From NCBI RefSeq assembly GCF_037975245.1, contig NC_092572.1, positions 7,643,501-7,707,500 of the forward strand: a DNA stretch of 64,000 nucleotides. Reading direction: 5' to 3'. This DNA comes from Apostichopus japonicus. Lineage: Eukaryota; Echinodermata; Holothuroidea; Aspidochirotida; Stichopodidae. The position numbers and the translations under genes were made by a program. The notes under the pieces are model-generated. The model was not told the DNA's origin and ran no database searches. It was given only the letters and a program-made list of their open reading frames with translations. This document shows, piece after piece, positions 25,055 through 36,207 of the stretch; positions within the stretch are counted from its first letter, which is position 1; the number at the start of each line of letters is the position of its first letter.

Positions 25055-28000
25055 TCACTTTTCATGTCCGATCCCTTCAAAGCTGATTCCACTGTCTGCT
25101 TGGCTTCTTCTTTCAATTGTTCCGGTACTGAACATGTTAAAAACCTTCATTAAAGATCATAAAGAAATAAATATTTAATATTTAATATATATCTATATAT
25201 AAAGAAACAAAAGTCATAATTTATCACGATAACGAACGATAACACTAATCACATTTACGAGGTATGATCAAGCATTCTTACTGTAGGATTTCTGGACATT
25301 TTTTATTAGTAAGGCTTCTGATGATTGATACGAATTGGTCTTCGTTGATGCTCATTTCCAGAAATTTCAGGAACTTTAATGAAGGCATTCGTATTTCTTC
25401 AATAAAGTCAATCGCGCACTCTTCTCTGAAAGTCATTACTTTCACTTTCAACTGTTGGAAGTAAAGAAATGAGAGACGTTAACATTTAAGAACGTGATAT
25501 ATTTCCAAATTGAATAACCAACCAACATCAACAATTTAACAATAACAACTTATTGAGGCATATCATATTAATGAGTGTCTTCACAGTAAACTGAAATGTA
25601 GTTTAGCTAAAACAAATGACCAATCAAATTAAGATACCGTATAGGATTTCAGGATATAATATTTGTTTTGTACATGTAGTAGCTCATATCAAGAACAAAA
25701 TAAAAAGCTCCCATTTTGTGGAGTAATATGTGAATTGGATATAACAATTGTGGTGGGCAATCAGCCGGTTCATAAAACCCTCTTAGGAATCATTTTACGA
25801 CAAGTTGAATATAAGGATTGGATAATTAAATAAAACACATTATTTTTTTAACAAATTGAAACAGTTACTACTACTTACATCGGAAGCAGTGCAAGCATCG
25901 CAGAAATCTGTTAAAGCAACTCTGTGGTGTTTCCTGTCAAGATGCTTGATGTTAATGTTCATACTAGTAGCCAGTTTACCCGCTTTATCGTACATGCCGT
26001 TGATTATTGCCTGCTTCTTCTCGAGATTACTCATTTCATAAATACAGTCGATCAAATTGTTCCACATATGCTGTTCCTTCAGGAGAGATTTTACTGCTTT
26101 ATCCAATCTAGTATGATTCATGCCGAACATAAACTGTAATAATCTGACCGTTGCATCGTCAGTGCTATTTTTTATAAATTCATCCATCCACTTCCACTCT
26201 GTACCAATTGCTGGTACATACTGAGCAGCTAAAAATTCCTGAAAGAATTCATGATAAAACATGATTCCAGCATAGGACGAAAAGGCCAGTTCTTCTAATT
26301 GACTTCCTCCTCTTCCTACCTTTTTTGAATACTTGAGCAAACCTACGGCTAAGGCAAGTTGGGTATATTCTTTACCAAGTGTACTGTTCCAATACTCGCG
26401 TTTATCCAGTGAAATGCTCATTTTGTTTTCAAATGCTATTTTACCAAGGGTGGCTTCGAGTTTCTTAATATCTTCTTGAACGGACTTTTTGATAACTTTC
26501 TGCACGTATCGGGATTCCAAACAGGTAATCACTAATCTTATTATTGTTGTCAGTTTGTTAACATTCACTTCTTTATATTTCCCTGTTGGATCTAACATTC
26601 TGCATGTAATTATATGAATAATCATAATCAGCAAAAGGGGTGTTTCAGAAAAATTCTGCGAAATTTCATTTATTTCCATACATTCAGTAACATTTTTTGA
26701 AAGTATTTCTAAAGGATCACAAGCTTCCTGGGTCTGCACGTCGTTTCTTGGAACAGCGCTACCTTTCTGCTCTGATTTTCCTTGCTTTACCTCGTGATGA
26801 GCAGCGGGAATTAACTTTGTTGGTACATTAGCTGACAACTTGTCTGCTGCCATGTTATTTTCATTTGCTTTGTTGCTGGAATCTTCTGTAAGACTTTTAT
26901 TGGAGTCTATCTTCTCGTCTTTTTTCTTTTCTTTTTCGTTTTGAAGTTTTCCCACATCAACGGTTTGGCTTTCCTCGGCTGTGTCTGGTTCTATTTCTTC
27001 CGTTGTTTGTTTATTTTCTTCGTTAACCTCATTTATGTTTTTATCAACCTTCTGCCTATTCATCGGATTTTCATACTTAACACTTTCGGTATTGTTACAT
27101 CCTCCCTCTGTCACCGGCCGGCTGTCGTTATTTGACGTTTTTATTTCAAACGTCTCTTCGTTGTTTGTATCCGATTTGGCTTGTTGTGTGGCGTCTAACT
27201 TAGAGTCTTTCAACTTTGATTCGGCGATCATGGGTAGTTGGGGTATTGATTGTGAGTTTAAGTAATATTTGCAGGTTTTATGAATATACTCATTGACTTG
27301 AGAATTACTGAAACCATTCAATTTAACTTTTGAATATGGTACGGCAAATGAAGCTTGCATGTCATCAACTTCAAGAGACGTTACCCAAACCTTGATCTTT
27401 TTAAACTTGACAGTGTTTATTTTATTATGGAGTAAATTTCCGACCGTCAGATTAGCATCATTTTGACCCTCCTCTTGAAGGAGATTGGCACGTTCTCCTT
27501 TATCATTAGTAGGATTCTCGGCAGATGTATTGGTACTAATCGTAGACATCGATAGCTCATCAAGCCCATCTAAGAGTACATGAAACTCAAAATGTTGAAA
27601 TATTCCAACAATATTGTCCACGGTCAATTCGTTTCCAACAGGCATCATTTTCTTAACAAGTTCGGAAAGAATCATCGAGGGATCAACCTCTTTAAGGTGA
27701 ATATATATAAGTATAAACTCACTGATTTTATCCTTACTGCCTTTTTTCGGAAGTTTCATCCTCGATACCCAATCGCTAACCAAATGTTGAGTGTAGGTTG
27801 TCTTCCCGTAACCTAAATCTGCTATAATGAAGACTCGCTTAGTATCGAAATTAAAATCTGGTGTAGACAGAAAGTCGCTGTCGTGGTGACTAACGTCACC
27901 GTTCGCGTAAGTGACGATGCACTGACATGTAGTGTAAAGGGCATGTATCGGTATTGGCTCACCCCACGGTAGCGGCTTGATGAAGCAAAATTTCTCGTAG

Positions 28001-31000
28001 TACTTCATTAGCCCTTCCACTAAAGTATTTTTCCTCTCTAAAAAAAACAATAAAATATCTATGACAGCCAAGATTTCACAACGTTATGATACTTTTAAAA
28101 TTAATGGTTTCAATGAGCAAGAACTTTATATTTTACATCACAACTTGAGTATGACAGGCAGGGATGTCATCAGCAAAGAAAAACTTTAAAATGTTATGTC
28201 ATAACCGCTATATGTAGGATACATGTATTGATGATGCGGTATCTTTCGTTAAATGAATGTAATTCATTTCTTACAAATAGAAATCTGATTCATTTATTTT
28301 TGTGTATCTATGAAATCTCCTTATTGCAATAACACAGCAGCAAACTGGTTTATCTCCTTTCCAATTTTAAAGATCGACAAGGATGTTTTTATTTTTAGCT
28401 TATTCACACATTCTACTGTGTACGCTTTCTACAGTTTTATCCCATACTAGAGACTCGTCTTTGATGATAACCGTAAGCTTTTACAGCAGTCGCGTAAATA
28501 ATAATGCTGAAAATTAACAATTATCTCGTACCTTCAAGGAACTGTTTCTTTGGTTTTGGTTTCGTATTTGTGTTCTGCATTTCCTGATATAAGAACAGAT
28601 ATGAAATGTATTTAACAAAAGGATAAACAGGAACACATTGTGGACATAAAGTAATAAAAATGCGTCCTTCTTACCATGTATGGATCTGCAACGATCGGTA
28701 GACTCGTACCTAAATAAACAATAATAAAAATATGGTCGACTCATTTTTTGTGGCTTTCATATTTCTTAATATATTATATTCTTCATAATATCTTTAAGTT
28801 TCGTTGTTAATTTACATAAATATCAAATAGATTCTTGTCAAATTCATTGTTCCTTATATATTATATAAGGGGTTAATCAACTGTCTTCCATACGGTTATT
28901 GAAGAATAATACATGAACGACAGTATAACGCAAGCGATGCACGCGGCTGTAGGTCGCGTGCATACAGCAATATTGTAATAACTGCGTTCATTCATACAAA
29001 CTCAATAAACATCAATTTTCATCTAAAAAGGTTACCATTTTGTGTAAACTTTAATTAAAAAAGAACCAACAATGTGTCCAAACAGTGTAAAGAAGTACTC
29101 TTCTTTTGTTACAGTTCAGTCTCAAAAGTAAAATAACAAGAATAGAGAAATAGGCAATAGTGTATGTCGTACGCTGAACAACACCACGTTATACAATGAA
29201 GTCAGCCTGGATCTGACCCAAGGTATACTATACCTGTAGTTGACATAGCAACATGCTGTAATGTTGTATCAGGACAGGAGTACAGTGAACTGACAAGTTC
29301 AATATACATACGTTCTTATCACAATCAACTATATGAACTAGCAGTCGCGGAACAAGATATCCGAAGGCAGGATGGCAAGTTTTGGGGTGACAAACAACTT
29401 TCTTTCTTTTTTTTTTGGGGGGGGGAGATTTTGAAATTACAAAAAAGGTACCCGAACAAAATGAAAATCACGAGAAAATGCAAGGGCGGCAAAGGCATAC
29501 GTCCTACCCACCCAATCCACGACCCCACGCTTCATCCGTTACGATAATTTAAATTGATGAATATTTGAATTTAAACGTGAAATTTAAAATTGTGACAAAA
29601 CTTTAATGTCATATTACAAGGGTCGTGCATTTACCAGTTGTCAAAAGAGATGTTGATCAATTTTGCGACCGATTTACAATGACTAGCTGAGTAACGTTTC
29701 GAGAGAAAAAAAAAGGTTACTTGCTTTATGATTACAACTGTACACAGTTTTTTGCCGGAGTGCATGGCCCTCGGAAGCTGCAACACTATTAGGTAGTTCT
29801 TGGTCACCCTTGTAGACACTTTGGAGGGCACACATTGGTATGAAAGTATGCTTGAAATATTTCAGCATTCTTGAGATAAATATCATCTGTTATGACACCA
29901 ACTAACATCATTCTTTTCTTCTATGCAGAAATTGTTTTGCATAAAAGTGTTAAGTTGCCAGAACACTACCTGCTACATATTTGAGAGTTGCAGCGATAGT
30001 GGTTCTCTCTGTTGTTGGTATGGTCGGATTATTGAACGTTATTAGGTCATTTCAAAATACCATAGTTATCCTTACCTCTTCTTCGGCACCAAAAACAAGC
30101 AATGAGGACTAATATTACAGCAAAGAAGATTATAATTCCAATAACGACGAAGGGCCAGGCGACTTGACCTTTAGGGCTACTCGTGGGTTCCATTGAAGGA
30201 GGCCCTTTGCAGGCTCCTGAAACGACACAATCAAGACAACATAATCAAGACAACGAAGATTGTACACATCAGGTTACACAGTCTCGCAAGTATAGGGGTT
30301 GCGCGAGAGGAATTTCAATAAAAACATATTTCAGAGCTACGCCTTTCCTGTGTTAGTGGCCCCAATTGCGTTGTTATCATAACATGTTTTAAATGTGAAG
30401 CATGACTTTCTCCCTATACTACTTTGAACGCTGTCGAAGTACCATTTATCATTGGCATATTCCCCTTAATACCTGACAGAAGACATGTCAAAACCCAGGG
30501 TTCTTACACCTATAGTAATATAATAATTTGCTATTTATTTAATTTATAGGTTTGCTTCTCTAAAGACCAATATTTTCACTATTGCTTAGGGTATTCGTTT
30601 TGCCCTAATTGTGGATATAGTAAAACAAAAGCGTGTGTTGCATTTCATTACTGGCACATAGATCTACCTAATGTTTCCAAGTTAATGGCCACTAAATGCC
30701 ATTAAGACATAACTTTACTTATAGCTATGCATTATGTATGTTCAAAACGTGTACGTATTTCAATTAAACTGTAACAAAGTAAATCTTAATGTAGCTTTGT
30801 AATCAACATATTACTTACATAATCTCAACGGACTATTTATAAACTGTAAAAGATGAGCATTGAAAATGATTCAGTAAATCAGCAGTACATTACTAATGCC
30901 ATGACGAGCTTACCAGTTAGTATATTTCACGTTACCTGTGTTTATCCTAACAGTGCTGTAGTAAGTATCAAGAAGAGGAGCAAAAGGAGAGTCTGACAAG

Positions 31001-34000
31001 GAAGCGATGCATCTGAAAGTAGCATCTGCTCCACAATCAGGTGTTGTGTATTGAATGGTTTTCTCAGTGTACCATCTGTCATCCGTTTCTTTATGAGTTT
31101 GCTCTTCTTTAGTGAAGCTCACTCCAGACTGGTTAGTTACAATCCAGTCTACGTCCATCATTGGTCTAGAGCCATTCACATTACAAGTCAATGATCCAGA
31201 AGTAGTAACGTTCAGTTGACATCCAGTACAGGTCGTACTACAGGCATCAATCAGTGGGCACGAAGGATCGGGTCGAACTGTATAGTAGGATAATTTATGT
31301 AACATGTTAACTAGCCATCTAAAGGAAAATCACCGGTGTATCATCAGTGATGGTGGTTCCACCATTGTGGTCAAGAATGTCCCAATTGAATAGATTAGTA
31401 GGATTTCGATTAACCAACACATTGGAAGCATATGAAGTAATTCTTCGTATAGTTATTTGTGCAAATTTTCTAACATATTTGCCAAAGAGAAGTGTGGAGC
31501 AAAGTTTCCTCATCCATTTTCTAAAATATTTTGTCAATTTTTCTTGAAAAAGAGTTACTGCAATTTTATTTTTGGAGTTGTAAGCAAAACAAATAATGAC
31601 TTTGTTGCCACACCAAGCTGGATCTACATACCAAGTATGAACTTCAACAACAATGTTCTTTTTAAATTACCGGTTAAATTAAAAGTTTTCAGAATATCAC
31701 AGTTGTTGACTGCAAATGACGTTAGTGACATCCACCAATTTTCATAAAGTTCTTGTATTCACCAAGGGAGATTAAATACCAACTATGAACTTCAATAAAG
31801 CCTTTTTGAGTTATCGTGTTTACAAAATTTTCAGACTTTGATCTCTGTTGACCTCTGTTTTAAAAAGTCTTTCATAATGATCTAGAAAAATATGGCCCAA
31901 CCTATGATATATACATATGAATTATAATTGAATATTCAATAGTAGTTTTATTTATTGCAAGATATTTTGTATGCTTGATGACATCTTCACAGCTGAATCT
32001 CCTCCAAAATAAGTTGATAGCATGCCCAACTGTAATGATGACATTGCGTTTCATTATCAACATTAATAATCATCACCTTGAATATATATGAAAATAATAC
32101 AAAGGTAAATTAAATTGTTCCTACAACAAGTGGTATTATGATGACATACATTGCAAATGTTTAATACCCCAATGTCTCTTGAATGGACAAAACGTTTGCT
32201 TAAATAGTATCGGAAGTTCTTAGCCACAGAGATATCCATCTTGTAAGCTAAAACAAACTGGGTTTGCTTTTCATTAAATATCGTAAAAAAAACTGGATAA
32301 CTTAATCGTACACCTGTTTCTTTTCTCATTATACTTTTATTAAAAGCTAAATGTTCTCATCAATGTTATAACAGCACCAACGTAGCTTATAAAAATACTT
32401 ACTGTACATTTGCAGTTCTGTTGTAGCCATATCAAAGTCAAACTGATTAAAATAAACTCTTAACGTGTATTTTCCTTCGTGCTTAAGTTCTGTGTTGGTT
32501 ATATTCAAGGATTTGTTGTCGGTAAAGCTGTACTCCTTATGCAGGGATTTTTCTCCTTGGTCGTCAAATGAAAGAATTGGTAAAGTACTCGTGTCTCCAC
32601 CTTTAAACCAATACACATAATATTGATCACCGGTAACGTTACAGGCAATGATATACGGCTTGCCTAGTTCCGCGAAATACACGCTGTCACAATTAATACT
32701 TTCTGCTCCTGTGAAGAAAACATATTGTAATGAAAATGTATCAAACTCAGCACAATGTACCGTATGAAGTGTGGTTAACGTTAGGTGAAACACATCAGGG
32801 CAAACGATTAACAGGCTATGTCAGATATTGTGACCTTGTACGGTACAGGTGGCATGCGTATTCCCTCATCCCCGTTGTCAGTCAGGGGAAATGGTTCAGC
32901 ACGGGAGAATGGTTCAGCTGAAGATTGTGATTTGCATTCAGCCGGGGAAGAATCAGACCACTACTACTGGTACGCCCAATCCCCTTTTGAAATTCACACA
33001 CGTATTTTATACTTTTAAAGCGACTTACATATTGACCTAATTTTTAGTCTAACTATGCTTCGGTGTCAATTAATTGCAAGAGTACCTTTAAAAAAGCAGC
33101 CCAGATTTTGATGAAATTCAGTACAAGTAAAAGTTTTGCGGGTATTATTTTAAAAAGTTATGAATCTTTTTAATAATATGACGTACTGAAAGCTAAGCGG
33201 AGCAGTTGCTATTTTGTGTATAGCAACTTGTTGGGTCATTTATTCAACTGCTAAGCCAACCATCAACGTGGATACGTGCTCTCCGCTCATGGCCAAACAT
33301 ATACATTCAGTTCGATTTCCCATTAAATACAAACTTAAATCCATTTTTAACTGTACGAAGTCCATTCTGAACTCCATTATACACACCTGTTCCTCCGGGG
33401 TCTATTCTAGGATAGTTTTTGTTTTTATCATATTGCAAATGGCGTCTGTCATGTCTCCTCAGACATAGTATTTCTGTTCAATTATTCTGTTGTATGTATG
33501 CAGAAGTGTAGTTCCCTAGTTTGTTGCTTTTGCTTCCTTATTCTTGGTCCCTTTTTTGAGGTACCTCGTGTCTGTGTTGAACACTTAATGTCACAACTTT
33601 GCTTGTTGTGTATTTAACGTAATCAATTATCTGCGTATATTGTCGTGAAAATAAAACAAATGAATGCAATGATTTACATTTGCGTACTGTTGTAAACTCG
33701 ATAAGAGCCTTTATATGTAGCTGGTCCTAAAGGTGTTTAATATATCGATAAGCTTGAAGGTTGAATGAAAGAAACGTGGAAATACTTCAAACTAGAACGA
33801 ACTTTGTTTACTATAATTGAAGCCAATTCGTTAAGATACATTTACACTGATTGCAATTCCCTTTGTGACGTATTTAGCGTTGAGTACAAAACATATTCTA
33901 ATATAAACAAAGCCAATTTCTGAACTCTTCCTGGAACGTTATTTACAGCTTGAAAAGATAAATCTACAAATATTGTAATGCAAATTACTCTTGTGACATA

Positions 34001-34341
34001 TTTATGTTGAGAACAAAACATATACCACGATAAACAAAAACAACTTCCTAAATAATGACAATGTAAACTGTCATTAAACCAACACATATCTAAACTTTTT
34101 TGCTGTACTCCAAGGAACTATTCCAATTATCCTGAAGGGAGATCTAAGACGATCACTTTGGTAAAATTTAAATATCGTTATCATTTTAATCCAGGCTAGC
34201 ACTTAGCTTTCCTCTCTATGTAGGTTAGGGATGACAAGGTTTATAGACATGCCGATGTAAAATATACGTACCCCCTCTACAGAGTGAAGTCGCTTCAACT
34301 AAACCTATGAAAACAACCGTTGCCATACTAGGTCGATCCAT
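25055..34341 (-). CDS. Transmembrane Ig-NACHT receptor (signal, 2 Ig, TM, NACHT)
   Basis: Nine exons on the minus strand: 34341-34272, 32708-32403, 31277-30936, 30216-30076, 28709-28675, 28583-28532, 28037-25879, 25451-25282 and 25127-25055. All junctions are AG/GT and in phase; together they give 1,115 codons plus TGA. Order: signal peptide (1-24), Ig (24-125), Ig (126-239), membrane span (about 261-282), basic stop-transfer CRRR, YMEM (297-300), NACHT (Walker A lysine about 394, Walker B LLDGLDE about 467-476), helical region, C-terminal helices. By family knowledge, NACHT proteins are NTP-driven oligomerising signal switches, usually cytosolic. A membrane-anchored Ig form is unusual, and innate sensing is inference. 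The stop overlaps a possible GTGAGT donor, so a further 3' exon (for example LRRs) may exist. Divergent neighbour: the pseudokinase receptor at 36208. A frameshift-free frame suggests a living gene. Confidence 0.8.
25879..28037 (-). CDS. Exon 7: NACHT domain
   Basis: A single 2,159-nt exon, acceptor TTTTTTTTAG, donor GTAAGT. It encodes FIIADLGYGKTT (Walker A), FHVLLDGLDELS (Walker B), WVTSLEVDD near the sensor position, GFSNSQVNEYI, ETPLLLIMI and FFQEFLAAQYV, the series seen in NACHT/NLR ATPases. Between EYIHKTCKYY and ETPLLL sits about 175 residues of low-complexity, Lys/Glu/Asn/Ser-rich sequence, probably a disordered loop, that NACHT modules normally lack. If unspliced, the frame opens at ATG 28071, but that start lies inside the intron. 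Confidence 0.9.
28532..28709 (-). CDS. Exons 5-6: juxtamembrane linker with YMEM
   Basis: Exon 5 is 28709-28675 (35 nt, phase 1 to 0) and exon 6 is 28583-28532 (52 nt, phase 0 to 1). Joined they read ADPYMEMQ and then a Lys/Pro-rich linker. Tyr297-Met-Glu-Met fits YxxM, the consensus for the p85 SH2 domains of PI3-kinase. The motif exists only after splicing, because Y-M is in exon 5 and E-M in exon 6. Confidence 0.65.
28937..28963. other. Perfect 9-bp hairpin in intron 4
   Basis: ATGCACGCG and CGCGTGCAT flank a 9-nt loop. It is GC-rich against an AT-rich intron. Function unknown; could be chance. Confidence 0.4.
30076..30216 (-). CDS. Exon 4: membrane span
   Basis: Phase 1-1 exon of 141 nt. 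A Pro/Ser-rich stalk precedes WPFVVIGIIIFFAVILVL, then ACFWCRRR as stop-transfer, with the cytoplasmic side toward the NACHT exon. Its phase lets it follow any phase-1 Ig exon. Confidence 0.82.
30936..31277 (-). CDS. Exon 3: C2-like Ig domain
   Basis: Phase 1-1 exon of 342 nt. Canonical Ig cysteines in SLTCNVNG and ATFRCIAS, with the tryptophan in DVDWIV. A Cys-rich N-terminal strand (CPLIDACSTTCTGC) suggests extra disulfides. Sequons NVT and NQS. Confidence 0.78.
32403..32708 (-). CDS. Exon 2: V-type Ig domain lacking second cysteine
   Basis: Phase 1-1 exon of 306 nt. The strand-B cysteine is in IIACNVTG, tryptophan in YVYWFKGG and the strand-F tyrosine in EGKYTLRV. The residue two after that Tyr, normally Cys, is Leu. 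Several N-glycosylation sequons (NVT, NKS, NIT). The disulfide must be absent or rearranged; another Cys (NCDS) lies near the N-terminus. Confidence 0.75.
34272..34341 (-). CDS. Exon 1: signal peptide of Ig-NACHT receptor
   Basis: ATG at 34341, hydrophobic stretch ATVVFIGLVEATSL, then a GTACGT donor in phase 1. Just upstream a long T tract ends in AG, so a 5' UTR intron is likely. Confidence 0.7.
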
Positions 34342-36207
34342 CTTGAGCTAAAAATCTAAAAAAAAAAAAAAAAGAGAGGATCATTTTTTAATTATAATAG
34401 CTATGGAGAGAGGTAATGGATTATAGTAATTTTAAATTTAAAATGATATCAACAAATTATTTATTTTCCAAAATAATGTTCTTTATGGCGCTGATATGCT
34501 TGAAATGTATACGGCACTGCACTTTGCATTGTGACCTCATAATCTCACACAATGACCAACATCGACTTAAAAGTGTAATCCAGAGGAACAGAATATTTTA
34601 GTTAATGAGCAGATGAACAACTTCAATCACCCCGGGGGAGTTCGCTGCCATCTCCTATGTATATTTTTCCAGTTAACAACAGATGAACTGGACATGCTTT
34701 CAACGAAAGTGAGCTTCATGCACGAAAACAACTGTGATGTCATAGATGCAAATGATAAAAATTGTGTTTATATTTTTTTTAAAAGGTAAATCTTATGTGT
34801 TTTCTTTTAACATATGACGTAAACACAAAGGAAAACTAGAGGTAACATTTAATCACGATGCTAAATTAATATTCTGCTTTCATTAGTAAAATGCGAAAAT
34901 TTCATCAAGCATTGTCTTTTATATGCTTAGGCATTACGTGTTTTTAAATTATAATATAATTTTATCAAGTTGACTCGTTTCCTCGCTGACGATGGTGGTG
35001 TAAGTTCTTCCTCGCTGTTTTAAGTAACTTTCAGCCTTTTTTTCTATTTTATTATTAACTGCTATGCATTCATACACGTGATAATATTTTAAGCGGTGGC
35101 GTTACTGCCTGAATATGTTAACTAGTTTCAAATGCCAGCACACTTGGAAAAAACTGTTACGACTATCGAATTTATTCTGCGAATTATGTATAGTAAGCAA
35201 AACCAGCTATAACCTAAAGCATACGTACAGGTCTGCTGGCACCAATTATGATAGCAAAACCTATATCTATGAGGTAAGCAAATATATATCAACTTGGAAG
35301 TCTTTTACCGAGTAAAGAATATCCTATTTGCGTAACATGAGTTAAAAAGTTAAGTTAAGTACAGTTTGACCACTGCTGACTAGAAATTGACTATATTTTT
35401 ATTTCCACCAGTCTATATCCAATATACTATTTTTAATTGAATAATAGCGTCCACGTTCCTGCTTCATGATATTCACCGGCCAAATAACTCCCTCTCAACC
35501 AAAACGCCGCCAGAGCTAAAACACATAATATATGGCAGCTTCGTTCACGTAGCATATAACATTTTCAACATGTGCCTTGTGTTGTAGTTTTCTCGCCGTC
35601 AACACGGTTATACATAGCACAATGTAAAGTTAATCAGCTAAACTGACATGTAACCTTTAAAAATGCTTTCACCTTTAAAGACTGGTTTTACGTGATGTTA
35701 ACAATTCTGGAAAAGACGGGAACGTAAAAGGTATTGCAAATTCAAATTTGGTAATGTATAAATCAAGTAGCAAATTTGAATCATTTGCAAAAGATGGTGT
35801 AATCATCTTAAAACCATTCGCAACCTCTTTCAAAGACTGCAAAACCATTATTATGACATTAAACATACGGAGGTAATAAATGCACAGCTCTAGTTAAATT
35901 CAAACAATTAAACCAACAACTAATGTTGTATAACAGCAACTTACCCCTCAGTTTGGTAACGTTATATCGGTATATCGGTATACTTGTTTACAAATTAAAC
36001 TATGCGTAACATAATTCCTCATGACTAAATGAAAATGAAAGTAAGATGTCGTTAATAACTTAAATCCGTAACGGAGCAGCAGCAGCACGAACTATGTCTG
36101 ATAGATACCGTAGACTTATATCAATACATACAGATATGTAGCTTGTGCTACAATGCATTGAAGACCAGAAGTTTAGACGTTGACAATATCTGTTATATAT
36201 ATATATA
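34342..36207. promoter_or_regulatory. Divergent intergenic region of the receptor pair
   Basis: 1.87 kb between the start codons of the Ig-NACHT gene (-) and the Ig pseudokinase gene (+). It must contain both promoters and perhaps 5' UTR exons. A TATATATATATATA run ends directly at ATG 36208, probably too close to act as that gene's TATA box. No coding content recognised. Confidence 0.5.

Noticed and set aside
31319-31537. 72-codon minus-strand frame between Ig exons 2 and 3 of the NACHT receptor
   Set aside because: No Ig cysteine/tryptophan pattern, and adding it is not needed because exon 2 joins exon 3 in phase.
36196-36207. TATA box for receptor copy 3
   Set aside because: The TATATATA run abuts the start codon, leaving no room for a 5' UTR; more likely a simple repeat.
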